Origin: Rhodococcus oxybenzonivorans
GTDB taxonomy: Bacteria > Actinomycetota > Actinomycetes > Mycobacteriales > Mycobacteriaceae
Length of the DNA stretch: 64,000 nt
Assembly: GCF_003130705.1 (NCBI RefSeq)
Contig: NZ_CP021354.1
Coordinates: 5,828,001 to 5,892,000, forward strand
Direction of reading: 5' to 3'
Every line of letters begins with the position of its first letter. The stretch's first letter is position 1. A program made the position numbers and the translations under genes. The notes under the pieces are model-generated. The model was not told where the DNA came from. It ran no database searches and saw nothing but the letters and a program-made list of their open reading frames with translations. Shown here one piece after another: positions 41,202-50,637 of this stretch.

Positions 41202-42005
41202 ATGAAACGTCACGTCTCCGCCACTCTCGACATCGAGGTCACCGACGCCACCAGTCTCGAGTTCAAGATTGCGGTGGCGCGGAATCCGGCCTCCGAATTG
41301 TCGGAGTCGCTGACGTTCACTCTCGACGGCGACCGGATCGACGCACGGGAGATCCTGGCAGAGCACGGTACTCGCGTGCACCTGCTCGAGGTAGCGCCGG
41401 GATCACTGCGCGTCGAGTACTCGGCTTCGGTTGCGGGCAAGGGCGATCCGCCTCCGGTCACCGACTACGACATCTCGAAGTATCTGCGGCCCAGTCGATA
41501 TGCCGAGGCGGACAAGTTCTTCGGATTCACCGGCGGCGAGTTCGATCTATCCAAGCCGAAGGCCGAACTCGTGCAGGACATCACGAACTGGGTCGGGTCA
41601 CGGTTGCTTTACCAGGGTGGATCGAGCAGATCCACCGACAGCGCGGTAGACACCATGCTTTCCGGCGCTGGGGTATGCCGTGACTTCGCACACCTCACCG
41701 TGGCGCTTCTGCGCGCCGTCACCATTCCTGCCCGCCTCGTGGCGGTGTACGCACCGGGGTGTAATCCGATGGATTTTCATGCTGTCGTCGAGGCGTTCGT
41801 CGACGAGCAATGGCGGGTGGTCGACGCAACGCAACTCGCCCCGCGTGAATCTTTGATGCGGATCGCGACGGGTCGCGACGCCGCCGACACCGCGTTTCTC
41901 GACAATCACGGCGGGGCCATCACTCTCGAAAACACGGTTGTCACCGCCGTGGTGGACGGCGAATTCCCCTCCGACGACTACCTCACTCCGACGTCACTCA
42001 CCTGA
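41202..42005 (+). CDS. Transglutaminase-like (cysteine-protease fold) protein
   Basis: 267 residues with a beta-rich N-terminal domain (1-130) and a transglutaminase core: catalytic Cys in SGAGVCRDFAH, His in MDFHAVVEAF and Asp in RVVDATQLAP. No signal peptide, so cytosolic. Family members cleave or crosslink peptides; precise role unknown. Convergent with the MarR gene (3 bp apart). Confidence 0.87.
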   Translation: MKRHVSATLDIEVTDATSLEFKIAVARNPASELSESLTFTLDGDRIDAREILAEHGTRVHLLEVAPGSLRVEYSASVAGKGDPPPVTDYDISKYLRPSRYAEADKFFGFTGGEFDLSKPKAELVQDITNWVGSRLLYQGGSSRSTDSAVDTMLSGAGVCRDFAHLTVALLRAVTIPARLVAVYAPGCNPMDFHAVVEAFVDEQWRVVDATQLAPRESLMRIATGRDAADTAFLDNHGGAITLENTVVTAVVDGEFPSDDYLTPTSLT

Positions 42006-42008
42006 CGG

Positions 42009-42389
42009 TCAGGTTGCGTCCGAGAGCTTTTCGTTGAGAACGGCCAACTGAATCTTCTTGGCGTCGGCGTGCACCTGCCGCCCGTGTTCGGTGACGTCCA
42101 CGAACACGCCCCTCCGATCTGCTTCACACAAGGAACGGGCGACGAGGCCGGCTTTCTCGAGTCTGGCCACGCTGCGGGACAACGCGCTGGGGCTGAGGTA
42201 CATCTCTGCGGCCAGGTCCTGCATGCGCGGCCGGTCACAGGTGGCATCCATGAGGCGGTCGAGCGTCTCGAAATCACTCATGCTCAAGCTGTGAGCGTGT
42301 TGCATCTCACGGTCCAACTCGCAGGCTATGTCGTTGTACCTGCTTGCAAGCAGCCTCCACGTGTCGCGCAGGTCTGCATTCGATCCCAT
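42009..42389 (-). CDS. MarR-family transcriptional regulator
   Basis: 126 residues. Winged-helix core with DLAAEMYLSPSALSRSVARLEKAGLVARSL and wing EADRRGVFVDVTEHGRQ. Divergent from a drug-exporter-type MFS gene with an AT-rich gap of 100 bp containing TGCA half-sites, so it probably represses that exporter. Confidence 0.92.
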   Translation of the reverse strand: MGSNADLRDTWRLLASRYNDIACELDREMQHAHSLSMSDFETLDRLMDATCDRPRMQDLAAEMYLSPSALSRSVARLEKAGLVARSLCEADRRGVFVDVTEHGRQVHADAKKIQLAVLNEKLSDAT

Positions 42390-42461
42390 GTCCGCATCCT
42401 AGCGCGCGACCGAATTAGATGCAAAGGAATTAAATGCGGACGAAATTAGTGCTTGCGCATT

Positions 42462-42476
42462 GATTGCATGTGCATC
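42462..42476. promoter_or_regulatory. Probable MarR operator
   Basis: GATTGCATGTGCATC has inverted TGCA half-sites (TGCATGTGCA at 42465-42474) and is 14 bp upstream of the MFS GTG. Further GATGC/TGC elements (GATGCAAAGG near 42417, AAATGCGG near 42432) in the same AT-rich gap could be additional half-sites. Confidence 0.5.
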
Positions 42477-42489
42477 TACATTCCCTTCT

Positions 42490-43914
42490 GTGACTATCCT
42501 CGAGACCACCTCGCCGACCGAGCAGACCTGGACTCCCCGCCTCTGGGGCATCCTCGCCGTGCTGTGCCTCGTAATGTTTCTCGACGGTCTGGACGTGTCG
42601 ATGGTGGGCGTCGCGCTGCCCTCCATCGGCACTGAACTAGGACTGTCGACCACCTCGCTGCAATGGATTATCAACGGCTACGTCCTGGGATTCGGCGGAC
42701 TGCTGTTACTTGGTGGCCGCACCGCCGACCTGCTCGGGCGGCGTCGGGTGTTCCTGATCGCCCTCACCGTGTTCGCCGTCGCGTCCCTGGTCGGCGGTCT
42801 CGTCGACAACGGCACGCTGCTCATCGCCAGCCGCTTCGTCAAGGGACTGGCCGCGGCGTTCACCGCGCCGACCGCGATGTCGATTCTCACGACGACGTTC
42901 AAGGAAGGCCCGGCGCGCAACCGGGCGTTGTCGATCTTCTCGGTGTTCGGAGCAAGCGGCTACTCGTCCGGGCTGATCCTGGGTGGCCTCCTGACCAGCG
43001 CCGGCTGGCGTTGGACCTTCCTCATGCCCGTGCCGTTCGCAGTTCTCGCGCTGGTTGCCGGAACCATCCTGATTCCGCGCGATCGAGCCGCCGACACGGG
43101 CGGGCACGACGTGGTCGGAGCAGCAACACTGGTGTCCGGGATGTTGCTCACCGTGTACACCGTCGTGTCGGCGCCGGCGCGCGGATGGTCGGAACCGCTC
43201 ACTCTGGGGTCCTTCGCGCTGGCCGCAGCACTTCTCGCATCGTTCTTCGTGGTGGAGCAGCGGGTGGCACACCCACTCGTGCGGCTGAGTATCCTGCGGG
43301 TGGGAACGATCGTTCGCGCCAATCTCAGCATCGTCGCACTGTTCGGCTCCTACCTGAGCTTCCAATTCATGATGACCATTTTCCTGCAGTCGGTATTGGG
43401 CTGGTCGCCCCTCGAGATGGCCCTGGGCCTGCTCCCCGCCGGCGTGATCGTAGCCTTTGGATCGCCGTTCGTCGGACGGCTCATCGATGCTTTCGGCACG
43501 GCACGCATGATCATCGCCGCGCTGACGTCCCTCAGCCTGGGCTACCTGTGGTTCCTCTTCGCCGGTAGTGACGATCCGAACTACGTTTTCGCCATCCTGC
43601 CCAGTGTGATTCTGCTGGGGGTGGGGTTCGCCTTCGGATTCACGTCGATCATGGCCCAGGCCACGTCGGGCGTCGACGACTCCGAGCAGGGCCTGGCGTC
43701 GGGACTGGTGCAGACCTCTGCACAGGTGGGTGCCGCACTCGTTCTGGCACTCACGACTGCGCTGGTCACCGCCGGCTCACATGCCGCGACCAGCATCAGC
43801 GGCACCGGCTTCCACCAGTTCCATTCGGGTCTGGTACTCGTCACCGGGGTCGCGCTGGCTGGGCTCCTGGTCACCGTCTCACCGTTGCTTCGCCGAGTAA
43901 TCAACCCCGCGTAG
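42490..43914 (+). CDS. MFS multidrug transporter, DHA2 (14-helix) family
   Basis: About 474 residues. Motif C-like and motif A features include LDGLDVSMVGVALPSIGTELGLS at helix 1 and GGRTADLLGRRRVF in the first loop; fourteen hydrophobic segments run to the C-terminus. Proton-driven export of hydrophobic compounds. GTG 42490 is chosen because the upstream in-frame ATG lies within the operator region. Confidence 0.9.
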   Translation: MTILETTSPTEQTWTPRLWGILAVLCLVMFLDGLDVSMVGVALPSIGTELGLSTTSLQWIINGYVLGFGGLLLLGGRTADLLGRRRVFLIALTVFAVASLVGGLVDNGTLLIASRFVKGLAAAFTAPTAMSILTTTFKEGPARNRALSIFSVFGASGYSSGLILGGLLTSAGWRWTFLMPVPFAVLALVAGTILIPRDRAADTGGHDVVGAATLVSGMLLTVYTVVSAPARGWSEPLTLGSFALAAALLASFFVVEQRVAHPLVRLSILRVGTIVRANLSIVALFGSYLSFQFMMTIFLQSVLGWSPLEMALGLLPAGVIVAFGSPFVGRLIDAFGTARMIIAALTSLSLGYLWFLFAGSDDPNYVFAILPSVILLGVGFAFGFTSIMAQATSGVDDSEQGLASGLVQTSAQVGAALVLALTTALVTAGSHAATSISGTGFHQFHSGLVLVTGVALAGLLVTVSPLLRRVINPA

Positions 43915-43936
43915 CGGATGGGAGGCGGCGTTCGGC

Positions 43937-44908
43937 TCAGGCCGAGCGCTGCCTCGACCGCGACAGTGCCCGGGCCGCAAAGTCGGCGGTGAGGTCGATG
44001 ATTACCCGACTTTCTTTCAGCGCCTTGCCGATCACCGGGAAGGCATGGATCTGGCCACTCCACAAATGCGTCTCGATGTCCTGCCCCGCGCGGTCGAACT
44101 TGTCGGTGAGAATCTCCACATCGGGACGCATGAGCTCGTATTCGGCAGCGGTGAGAAAGACCGGCGGGAAAAGTCCCGGGTCGGCATTCACCGGGGATTG
44201 CGCGCCGGGAATGTCGTCCGGACCGGCCAGCCATCGGTCCTTGAGCTTGGCCACCTGCGACATCGGCAGATAGGCGTCGCGCTTCATGAACTCGGGATCA
44301 TGGTCCTCGAGATCGAGATTGAGCAACGGGGAATAGCCGATCACCGCGGCAGGCGGCACGAGGTTTCGCAGCGCAGCCACCTCGGCCACCTTCATGGCGA
44401 GGTATCCCCCGGCGGAATCTCCGGCGACGATCACCCTCGTCGGATCCTCACACTGCTTCAGAACTTCGGTGTACGCGGTCATCGCGTCGACGAGCGACGT
44501 TCCGATTGCCGCCTCCGGGAGCTGGCGATATTCCACCGATACGACCGGCACACCCGTGCGCGCGGCGAGGAGTCCGCACAGGGCGCGGTGGGTAGCGAGC
44601 CCGCAGAATACAAAGCCGCCGCCGTGGAAGTAGACGATGGTGGCGCCGTCGAGCGCGCCGGTGGAGCGTCGCGGATGCGTGATCTTCTCGCACGGCACCC
44701 CGCCGAGAGTGATCTTCTCGATGTCGAGGCCGTTCGGCTTGGGCAACCGGTCGGTCAACTCGTCGATGACGGCCAGGAGTTGCAGGGCACGGTCCGTGGT
44801 CGGCCACACCGTGAACAACGGCTTGATCACGGTCCGGGCGAAGAGAAACGTCAGCCGCGCTCGCCGACTGACGTCCCAGTGCCACACCGTCGATCCGCGT
44901 GTCTGCAT
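43937..44908 (-). CDS. HSL-type alpha/beta hydrolase (esterase/lipase)
   Basis: 323 residues. Oxyanion motif YFHGGGFVFCG, nucleophile Ser in GDSAGGYLA, acidic YELMRPDVEIL and His in QIHAFPVIG, the hormone-sensitive-lipase layout. Related actinobacterial proteins are steryl or acyl esterases. The N-terminal hydrophobic stretch (FLFARTVIKPLFTVW) may attach to the membrane. Convergent with the MFS gene. Confidence 0.9.
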   Translation of the reverse strand: MQTRGSTVWHWDVSRRARLTFLFARTVIKPLFTVWPTTDRALQLLAVIDELTDRLPKPNGLDIEKITLGGVPCEKITHPRRSTGALDGATIVYFHGGGFVFCGLATHRALCGLLAARTGVPVVSVEYRQLPEAAIGTSLVDAMTAYTEVLKQCEDPTRVIVAGDSAGGYLAMKVAEVAALRNLVPPAAVIGYSPLLNLDLEDHDPEFMKRDAYLPMSQVAKLKDRWLAGPDDIPGAQSPVNADPGLFPPVFLTAAEYELMRPDVEILTDKFDRAGQDIETHLWSGQIHAFPVIGKALKESRVIIDLTADFAARALSRSRQRSA

Positions 44909-44955
44909 GCACCCTCCAACCTCGCCCCCGGATTTCGATTCCGAGTACCCGAAGT

Positions 44956-45480
44956 TCAGCTCTCCAATCGGCGCTCGAGCTGCGCAATGATGTCGGCGGC
45001 CACCTCGGTGGGCGAACCACCAACGTCGACGACGATGGCGTTCTCGTCCGGTTCGATCGGCTCGAGCGTCGAAATCTGCGTGTCGAGGAGCGAAGCCGGC
45101 ATGAAATGGTCGAGCCGGGTGGTCAGTCGCTGCCCGATCTGTTCTCTCGATCCGGCGAGATGGACGAACACGACCTGATCGCCGCGCAGCACGTCACGAT
45201 AGCTGCGCTTGAGGGCCGAGCACGTGATGATTCCCGGGAGACCCTTGTCGGTGTGGTCCTTGATCCAGGCCGCGATCAGGTCGAGCCACGGCCACCGGTC
45301 CTCGTCGGTCAACGGCTGCCCGGACGCCATCTTCGCGACATTCGCCGGCGGATGCAGGGCGTCACCCTCCTGCAGGTCCCATCCCATGGCGCCGGCGATA
45401 ATCCCGGCCACCGTGGACTTCCCCGACCCGGACACACCCATCAGTACCAGTACCGGAATTGCCTTGTCGTTACGCGTCAT
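44956..45480 (-). CDS. gntK: Gluconokinase
   Basis: 174 residues of the GntK/NMP-kinase-like family. P-loop MGVSGSGKST near residue 15, substrate motif EGDALHPPANVAKMASGQPLTDEDRWPWL and lid CSALKRSYRDVLRG. Phosphorylates gluconate to 6-phosphogluconate, the substrate of Edd encoded at 51277-53130. The start at 45480 (MTRNDKAIP) is preferred; the longer frame enters the permease gene. Directly follows gntP (11 bp). Confidence 0.95.
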   Translation of the reverse strand: MTRNDKAIPVLVLMGVSGSGKSTVAGIIAGAMGWDLQEGDALHPPANVAKMASGQPLTDEDRWPWLDLIAAWIKDHTDKGLPGIITCSALKRSYRDVLRGDQVVFVHLAGSREQIGQRLTTRLDHFMPASLLDTQISTLEPIEPDENAIVVDVGGSPTEVAADIIAQLERRLES

Positions 45481-45491
45481 TGGTCTATCCC

Positions 45492-46886
45492 TCAGATGAA
45501 TGCGCTCAGCGCGAGGACACCGGCCAGGCCGGTCACGGAAATGATGCACTCCATCACCGTCCACGTCTTCAGGTTCTGGACCACCGAGACTCCCAGATAT
45601 TCCTTGACAAGCCAGAAGCCGGCGTCGTTGACGTGGGAAAGGAAGAGTGATCCGGAGCCGATGGCGAGAACCATCAACGACACGTGGGTGGACGTCAGTT
45701 CGGCAGCGACCGGGGCGAGAATCCCTGATGCGGTGACAGTCGCGACGGTGGCCGAACCTGTGGCGACGCGGATCAACACCGCGACCAGCCAGGCGAGGAA
45801 CAGCACCGGAAGAGCGCTGCCCTTGATGGCTTCGGCGATCACATCGGCGATACCCGTGTCGATGAGAACCTGCTTGAATCCGCCGCCCGCTCCGACGATG
45901 AGAAGGATTCCCGCGATCGGGGGCAGCGAACTCTCGAGCGACGACGCAATGGCTTTGCGGTCCATACCGCCACCGCGGCCGAGTAGCGCCATCCCGGCGA
46001 GCACGGCCAGTCCGAGGGCGACGACCGGGGTTCCGAGGAAGTCGAGCAGGTTCTTGGCGGCGGCCTCCGAATCGGGGGCGATGACGTCGGCGATGGCCTT
46101 ACCCAGCATCAGGACGACGGGCAGCAGAATGGCGGCGAGGGTCGCCGCGAAACCGGGGCGCTGACGCTCGGCCGCTGCCTCGGCACCCTCGAGGTCCTCG
46201 GTGGTGACATAGAGCTCGGGTACCGGCACGTCCACCCAGCGCGCCGCCAGCTTGCTGAACAGCGGCCCGGCCACGATCACGGTGGGAATGGCCACGACCA
46301 CACCGAGCGCGAGGGTGAGCCCCAGATTGGCGTTGAGGGCCGACACCGCGACGAGCGGTCCGGGGTGCGGTGGGACGAGGCCGTGCATGGCCGACAAACC
46401 GGCGAGGGTGGGGATGGCGATGCGCATCAGCGACAGGCCCGACCGTCGAGCTACCAAGATGATCACCGGCATCAGCAGTACGAGGCCGATCTCGAAGAAC
46501 ATCGGTAATCCGATGACCGCGCCGACCAGAGCCATCATCCAGGGCAGTGTGCGTGGCCCGGAACGTGCGACGAGCGTGTCGACCACCCGATCTGCGCCAC
46601 CGGAGTCGGCAAGCAATTTTCCGAACATTGCGCCGAACCCGATGAGGATGCCGACACTTCCCATCGTCGCGCCGAAGCCCTCCACGAAGGCGGCCACCGA
46701 GTCCGTGGCTCCGAGCCCGGCGGCGATACCGACACCGACGGCACCGATCGCCAACGCGAGAAAGGGATGCAGCTTGAGCCAGGTGATCATCGCGATGATG
46801 GCGGCGACGCCGACGACGGCGGCCGTGATCAAGCGCGCGTCATGACCGGCGCTGTCCGCGGCGGCGAGTAGTGAAGCGGTACCCAT
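45492..46886 (-). CDS. gntP: Gluconate permease (GntP family)
   Basis: 464 residues, about 12-14 membrane helices. Family signatures ADSGGADRVVDTL, PLVAVSALNANLG and HVNDAGFWLVKEYLG (near the C-terminus). Proton symport of gluconate. The ATG at 46886 follows GGGAGC; the longer frame upstream crosses the promoter region. Co-transcribed with gntK, divergent from the GntR regulator. Confidence 0.94.
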   Translation of the reverse strand: MGTASLLAAADSAGHDARLITAAVVGVAAIIAMITWLKLHPFLALAIGAVGVGIAAGLGATDSVAAFVEGFGATMGSVGILIGFGAMFGKLLADSGGADRVVDTLVARSGPRTLPWMMALVGAVIGLPMFFEIGLVLLMPVIILVARRSGLSLMRIAIPTLAGLSAMHGLVPPHPGPLVAVSALNANLGLTLALGVVVAIPTVIVAGPLFSKLAARWVDVPVPELYVTTEDLEGAEAAAERQRPGFAATLAAILLPVVLMLGKAIADVIAPDSEAAAKNLLDFLGTPVVALGLAVLAGMALLGRGGGMDRKAIASSLESSLPPIAGILLIVGAGGGFKQVLIDTGIADVIAEAIKGSALPVLFLAWLVAVLIRVATGSATVATVTASGILAPVAAELTSTHVSLMVLAIGSGSLFLSHVNDAGFWLVKEYLGVSVVQNLKTWTVMECIISVTGLAGVLALSAFI

Positions 46887-46928
46887 CTGTTGCTCCCGGG
46901 TTATCGGTGGTGGACTCGACCCATGTTC

Positions 46929-46942
46929 GTGACGCCCGTCAC
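46929..46942. promoter_or_regulatory. Palindrome in the gntP/gntR intergenic region
   Basis: GTGACG-CC-CGTCAC is a perfect 14-bp palindrome 43 bp upstream of gntP. Further AT-rich elements (CTACGATTAC near 46959, TTACGTAGTACTT near 46982) follow toward the regulator gene. Either could be the GntR-family operator; which one cannot be told from sequence. Confidence 0.4.
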
Positions 46943-47053
46943 TTTGCCTCATAAATCCTACGATTACAAGATGCGCTGCCATTACGTAGTACTTAGAAGC
47001 GAAGATGGGCGTCAATGTGTGTTCAGTGCGGGCGATCATGGGAGCATCGGCGA

Positions 47054-47779
47054 ATGACCAACTCAGACGCCGTCGAGTACCGGCAATTGCACGAGACGGT
47101 GCTCGACCGGTTGGGAAGCGACATCGTGGCGGGTGTCGTCGCGCCCGGCACCCGCATCTCGGCCGACGACGTGGTGACGCAGTACTCCGTCTCCCGCACC
47201 GTGGTCCGGGAAGTGGTGCGCGTACTCGAATCTCTGGGACTTCTCGCGGTCCGGCGCAGAGTAGGCATCACCGTCCTCGGCGAGGACCACTGGAACTCCC
47301 TCGACCCCAGCGTCATTCGATGGAAGCTGGCCGGGCCACAGCGCTTCGAGCAGCTGTCCAGTCTGAGCGAGTTGCGGTCGGGTATCGAGCCTCTCGCGGC
47401 CCGTCTCGCAGCAGAGCGCGCCACACCGGAACAGTGTGGCGCGCTCACAGCGGCAGTGATCGGCATGGCGTCCACCGCCCGGGCTGCGGACACCGACGCC
47501 TATCTCGGCCACGACTCCGACTTTCATCGGACGTTGCTGGCCGCCTCGGGCAATCCCTTACTGAGGGCGATGTCGCAGATCGTGGTGGAGGTTCTCGAGG
47601 GCAGGACCCGGCATTCGCTCATGCCGCACGTCGCCGAAGACGAGGCCATTGCGCTCCACGGCGTCGTCGCTTCGTCCGTTCAGAGGGGCGATGCGGCTGC
47701 CGCGGAGGCGGCCATGCGGGCGATCGTCACCGAATCCGCCACCGCGATCGAAGAACTGAAGGACGACGCCGAGCGCTGA
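47054..47779 (+). CDS. GntR-family (FadR/FCD) regulator of gluconate genes
   Basis: About 241 residues. Winged helix with VVTQYSVSRTVVREVVRVLESLGLLAVRRRVGITV; C-terminal FCD domain with His/Asp metal-ligand pattern (HDSDFHRTLLAASGNP, HGVVASSVQRGD). Divergent from gntP, so probably a gluconate- or 6-phosphogluconate-responsive repressor. ATG 47054 preferred over an upstream in-frame ATG at 47015 in the promoter. Confidence 0.9.
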   Translation: MTNSDAVEYRQLHETVLDRLGSDIVAGVVAPGTRISADDVVTQYSVSRTVVREVVRVLESLGLLAVRRRVGITVLGEDHWNSLDPSVIRWKLAGPQRFEQLSSLSELRSGIEPLAARLAAERATPEQCGALTAAVIGMASTARAADTDAYLGHDSDFHRTLLAASGNPLLRAMSQIVVEVLEGRTRHSLMPHVAEDEAIALHGVVASSVQRGDAAAAEAAMRAIVTESATAIEELKDDAER

Positions 47780-47783
47780 GTAT

Positions 47784-49238
47784 CTACACCACCGGATCCG
47801 ATTGCATGGCTTCGAGTTCGACGCCCTTGGTCTCTTTGACCCAGCGGAGGACGAAGACGAGCGACAACACCGCGCACACGGCGTAGAAGCCGTAGGAGAT
47901 GCCGAGCGAGAAATCCTTCATCGACGGGAAGCTCACGGTGATCAGCCAGTTCGCCGCCCACTGCGCACCGGCAGCCAGGGACAGGGCCGCCGCCCGGATG
48001 CGGTTGGGGAAGGCCTCTCCGAGCAGGACCCAGACCACGGGTCCCCACGACATTCCGAAGGCCACCACGAAGAGGTTGGCGGCGATCAGCGCGATCGGCC
48101 CCTGCAGACCCGTGAGCTGGGGAGTTGTCACCCCGTTCACGACGGTGGTGGAAGCGGTGCCGAAGATGACGGCCATGGTCGCCAGTGTCACGGCCATACC
48201 GGCCGAGCCGATGATCAGGAGCGGTCGACGGCCCACCCGGTCGATGTACGCGATCGCGATGAGAGTGGTCGCGATGTTGACCACCGCGGTGATGACGGTG
48301 ATCTGCAGCGAACTGCCCTCGTCGAAACCGACCGCCTGCCACAGCACGCTCGAGTAGTAGAAGATCACGTTGATGCCGACGAACTGTTGAAAGACCGACA
48401 GACCGATCCCTATCCACACGATCGGCAGGAGACCGATCGCCGACCCCTTCAGGTCCCTGATGGAGGGTTCGTTCTCGCGAGCAAGAGTGGCACGAATGCT
48501 CTCGACTTTGAGGTCGAGACCCTTCTCCCCGAGAAGCACTGCGAGAACGCCGCGGGCCTCACCGAGACGACCCTGGGCGATCAGGTAGCGGGGCGATTCG
48601 GGGATGGTCAGCGACAGCAGTCCGTACGCGAGCGCGGGAACGCACATGGCGAGGAACATCCACCGCCAAGCTTCGAGTCCGAACCACAATTCCTCCTGGG
48701 ACCCGCCGGCAAGGGCGGCCAGGGCGTAGTCGACGAGGAGCGAGACGAAGATGCCGGTGACGATCGCGAGCTGCTGCAGTGAACCCAGGCGTCCCCGCAC
48801 CCGGGCCGGAGAAATTTCCGCGATGTATGCGGGGGCGATCACCGAGGCCAAGCCGACACCGAGGCCGCCGACGATGCGGAACACCACGAGGACTTCGACA
48901 TCAGGGGCGAACCCCGTCCCCAGCGCGCTGAGCAGGAACATCACCGCGGCAGCCTGCATCGTGACGAGCCGTCCGTACCGGTCGGCGATGCGGCCGGCCA
49001 CCATGGCGCCCGCGGCCGCGCCCAGCAGGGCCGAAGCGATGGCGAAGCCGAGCAAGGCCGACTCGACCTGGAACTTGCCTTCGATCGCCGAGACCGCGCC
49101 GTTGATCACCGCGCTGTCGTATCCGAACAAGAGGCCGCCCAAGGCAGCGACAGCCGCGATCCGGAAGGGCACAGCTGTGCCCTCCCCTGTGTCGCTGGGC
49201 GGCACCTTTGCGCCGGGTGACAGAACGTTTTCGGTCAT
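47784..49238 (-). CDS. Sugar-porter MFS transporter
   Basis: 484 residues, 12 helices. Sugar-porter signatures: GGLLFGYDSAVINGAV at helix 1, GRIADRYGR, PAYIAEISPARVRGRLGSLQQ, PESPRYLIAQGR, FQQFVGINVIFYYS and the C-terminal GPVVWVLLGEAFPNRIR. Probably imports glucose or a related hexose by proton symport. The ATG at 49238 has GAGGAGTCCC upstream; the longer frame enters the promoter. Part of the Entner-Doudoroff island. Confidence 0.92.
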   Translation of the reverse strand: MTENVLSPGAKVPPSDTGEGTAVPFRIAAVAALGGLLFGYDSAVINGAVSAIEGKFQVESALLGFAIASALLGAAAGAMVAGRIADRYGRLVTMQAAAVMFLLSALGTGFAPDVEVLVVFRIVGGLGVGLASVIAPAYIAEISPARVRGRLGSLQQLAIVTGIFVSLLVDYALAALAGGSQEELWFGLEAWRWMFLAMCVPALAYGLLSLTIPESPRYLIAQGRLGEARGVLAVLLGEKGLDLKVESIRATLARENEPSIRDLKGSAIGLLPIVWIGIGLSVFQQFVGINVIFYYSSVLWQAVGFDEGSSLQITVITAVVNIATTLIAIAYIDRVGRRPLLIIGSAGMAVTLATMAVIFGTASTTVVNGVTTPQLTGLQGPIALIAANLFVVAFGMSWGPVVWVLLGEAFPNRIRAAALSLAAGAQWAANWLITVSFPSMKDFSLGISYGFYAVCAVLSLVFVLRWVKETKGVELEAMQSDPVV

Positions 49239-49309
49239 GGGACTCCTCGGGAGGAAGGGGGTGTATGCGAGGCCGAGACCCGCCGCGCGGCGAAGGCGCA
49301 CGCAATAAA

Positions 49310-49325
49310 TGTGGTGTGGACCACA
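49310..49325. promoter_or_regulatory. CRP/GlxR-like or ROK operator upstream of sugar porter
   Basis: TGTGG-TGTGGA-CCACA is an inverted repeat matching the CRP/GlxR layout TGTGA-N6-TCACA with one change in each arm. It lies 72 bp upstream of the transporter start. It may bind a CRP/GlxR-type cAMP regulator or the adjacent ROK protein. Confidence 0.45.
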
Positions 49326-49429
49326 GTAGGCAAGAAAGCCGCGAATCGTCAACCTATGAACATAGAAACCCGAAAATACCGAGCGTGATGTTCGGGAATG
49401 AATGCTGTCAGCCAGGCGGGCGGTGTCGG

Positions 49430-50608
49430 TCAGGAGGGCAGTGCAGAACGCAAGCCCAGCGCGACGGCACCGAGCACCTGGGCCCGGGAGCCCAACTCGG
49501 CGACGCGCACCTCGAGCGATCGCACTGCGCTGGGCACGGCGTAACGCGCCAGGACCTCACGAAGGGGACCGAGCAGCAAATCGCCCGCCAGGGCGAGTTC
49601 CCCGCCGATGACGAGACGCTCAGGGTTGAGGAGGTTGCAGAGGCTCGCGGCTGCGACGCCGACATGCCTGCCGGTGTCGGCGAGCACCCTGACGCAGGCG
49701 GCATCACCGTTCTCGGCCATGGCGACGACGTCGGCGATACTCAGGCCGGTGCCGCGGCTCGGCTCGAGCAGGGCGATGACGACGTGGGAGGCGACGAGCG
49801 TCTCGAGGCATCCTCGGTTGCCGCAACGGCATACCTGACCGAACTCGTCGAGAGTGACGTGGCCGATTTCGCCTGCGGTGCCGCCTCTTCCACGGTAGAG
49901 CCGGCCGTCGAGGACAAGGCCCGCGCCCACACCGTCGGACAGTTTGATGTATGCGAGATCGGTGGTTCCCCGGCCTGCGCCCCACATGTGCTCGGCCAAT
50001 ACACCGAGGTTGGCATCGTTGTCGACGTGGACGGCGATACCGAGATGATCGGACGCGATGGCGGCGGCGTCGACACCCACCCAGCCGGGGAGGATCGACG
50101 GGCCACCGACCTCACCGGTGTCGGTCTCGAGCGGCGCAGGCAGGCCCATGCCGACGGCCAGGACGGACGTGCGGTCGCAGCCGAGACGGTCGAGGGCAGC
50201 GTCGAGAAGGGTGCCCGCCTGCACCACGCCTTCTTCGGCGCGATGTCCGGCTGCGAGTTCGACTCTCTCCTCGGCCAGGACATCGTGTGCCATGTCGGCG
50301 ACTGCGACGGTGAGGTGGCGGTGGCCGAAGTCGATCCCGACCGCGAGCCCCATCTTCCGCGTCAGTCGCACCGCCCGACCGCGCTGGCCGGGGTGGTCGC
50401 CGTCGGGCACGGTGACCATTCCGGCCGCGGTCAGTTCCTTGACCATGTTGGAGACGGTGGCGGGAGCCAAACCGGTGCGCCTGGCGATCTCGGCCTGAGT
50501 CAGCTCGCCCGACATCTGCAGGGCACGCACCACTCGGTGCTGATTGGCGGACTTCAGCGAAGACTGCGAGCCCGGCCGTCCTGGATCACCGTTTTCCTTG
50601 TCTCGCAC
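49430..50608 (-). CDS. ROK-family transcriptional regulator
   Basis: 392 residues. An N-terminal MarR-like helix-turn-helix (LTQAEIARRTGLAPATVSNMVKEL) precedes a ROK sugar-kinase-like domain. This has AVGIDFG (phosphate 1), DNDANLGVLAEH (sugar site), GEIGH and the zinc motif CRCGNRGCLE. NagC/Mlc/XylR-type sugar-responsive repressor. Lies 29 bp after eda and upstream of the sugar porter. GTG start inferred from the frame beginning. Confidence 0.9.
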   Translation of the reverse strand: MRDKENGDPGRPGSQSSLKSANQHRVVRALQMSGELTQAEIARRTGLAPATVSNMVKELTAAGMVTVPDGDHPGQRGRAVRLTRKMGLAVGIDFGHRHLTVAVADMAHDVLAEERVELAAGHRAEEGVVQAGTLLDAALDRLGCDRTSVLAVGMGLPAPLETDTGEVGGPSILPGWVGVDAAAIASDHLGIAVHVDNDANLGVLAEHMWGAGRGTTDLAYIKLSDGVGAGLVLDGRLYRGRGGTAGEIGHVTLDEFGQVCRCGNRGCLETLVASHVVIALLEPSRGTGLSIADVVAMAENGDAACVRVLADTGRHVGVAAASLCNLLNPERLVIGGELALAGDLLLGPLREVLARYAVPSAVRSLEVRVAELGSRAQVLGAVALGLRSALPS

Positions 50609-50637
50609 GACCTCACCGTACCGCGCGCGTTCTCGGC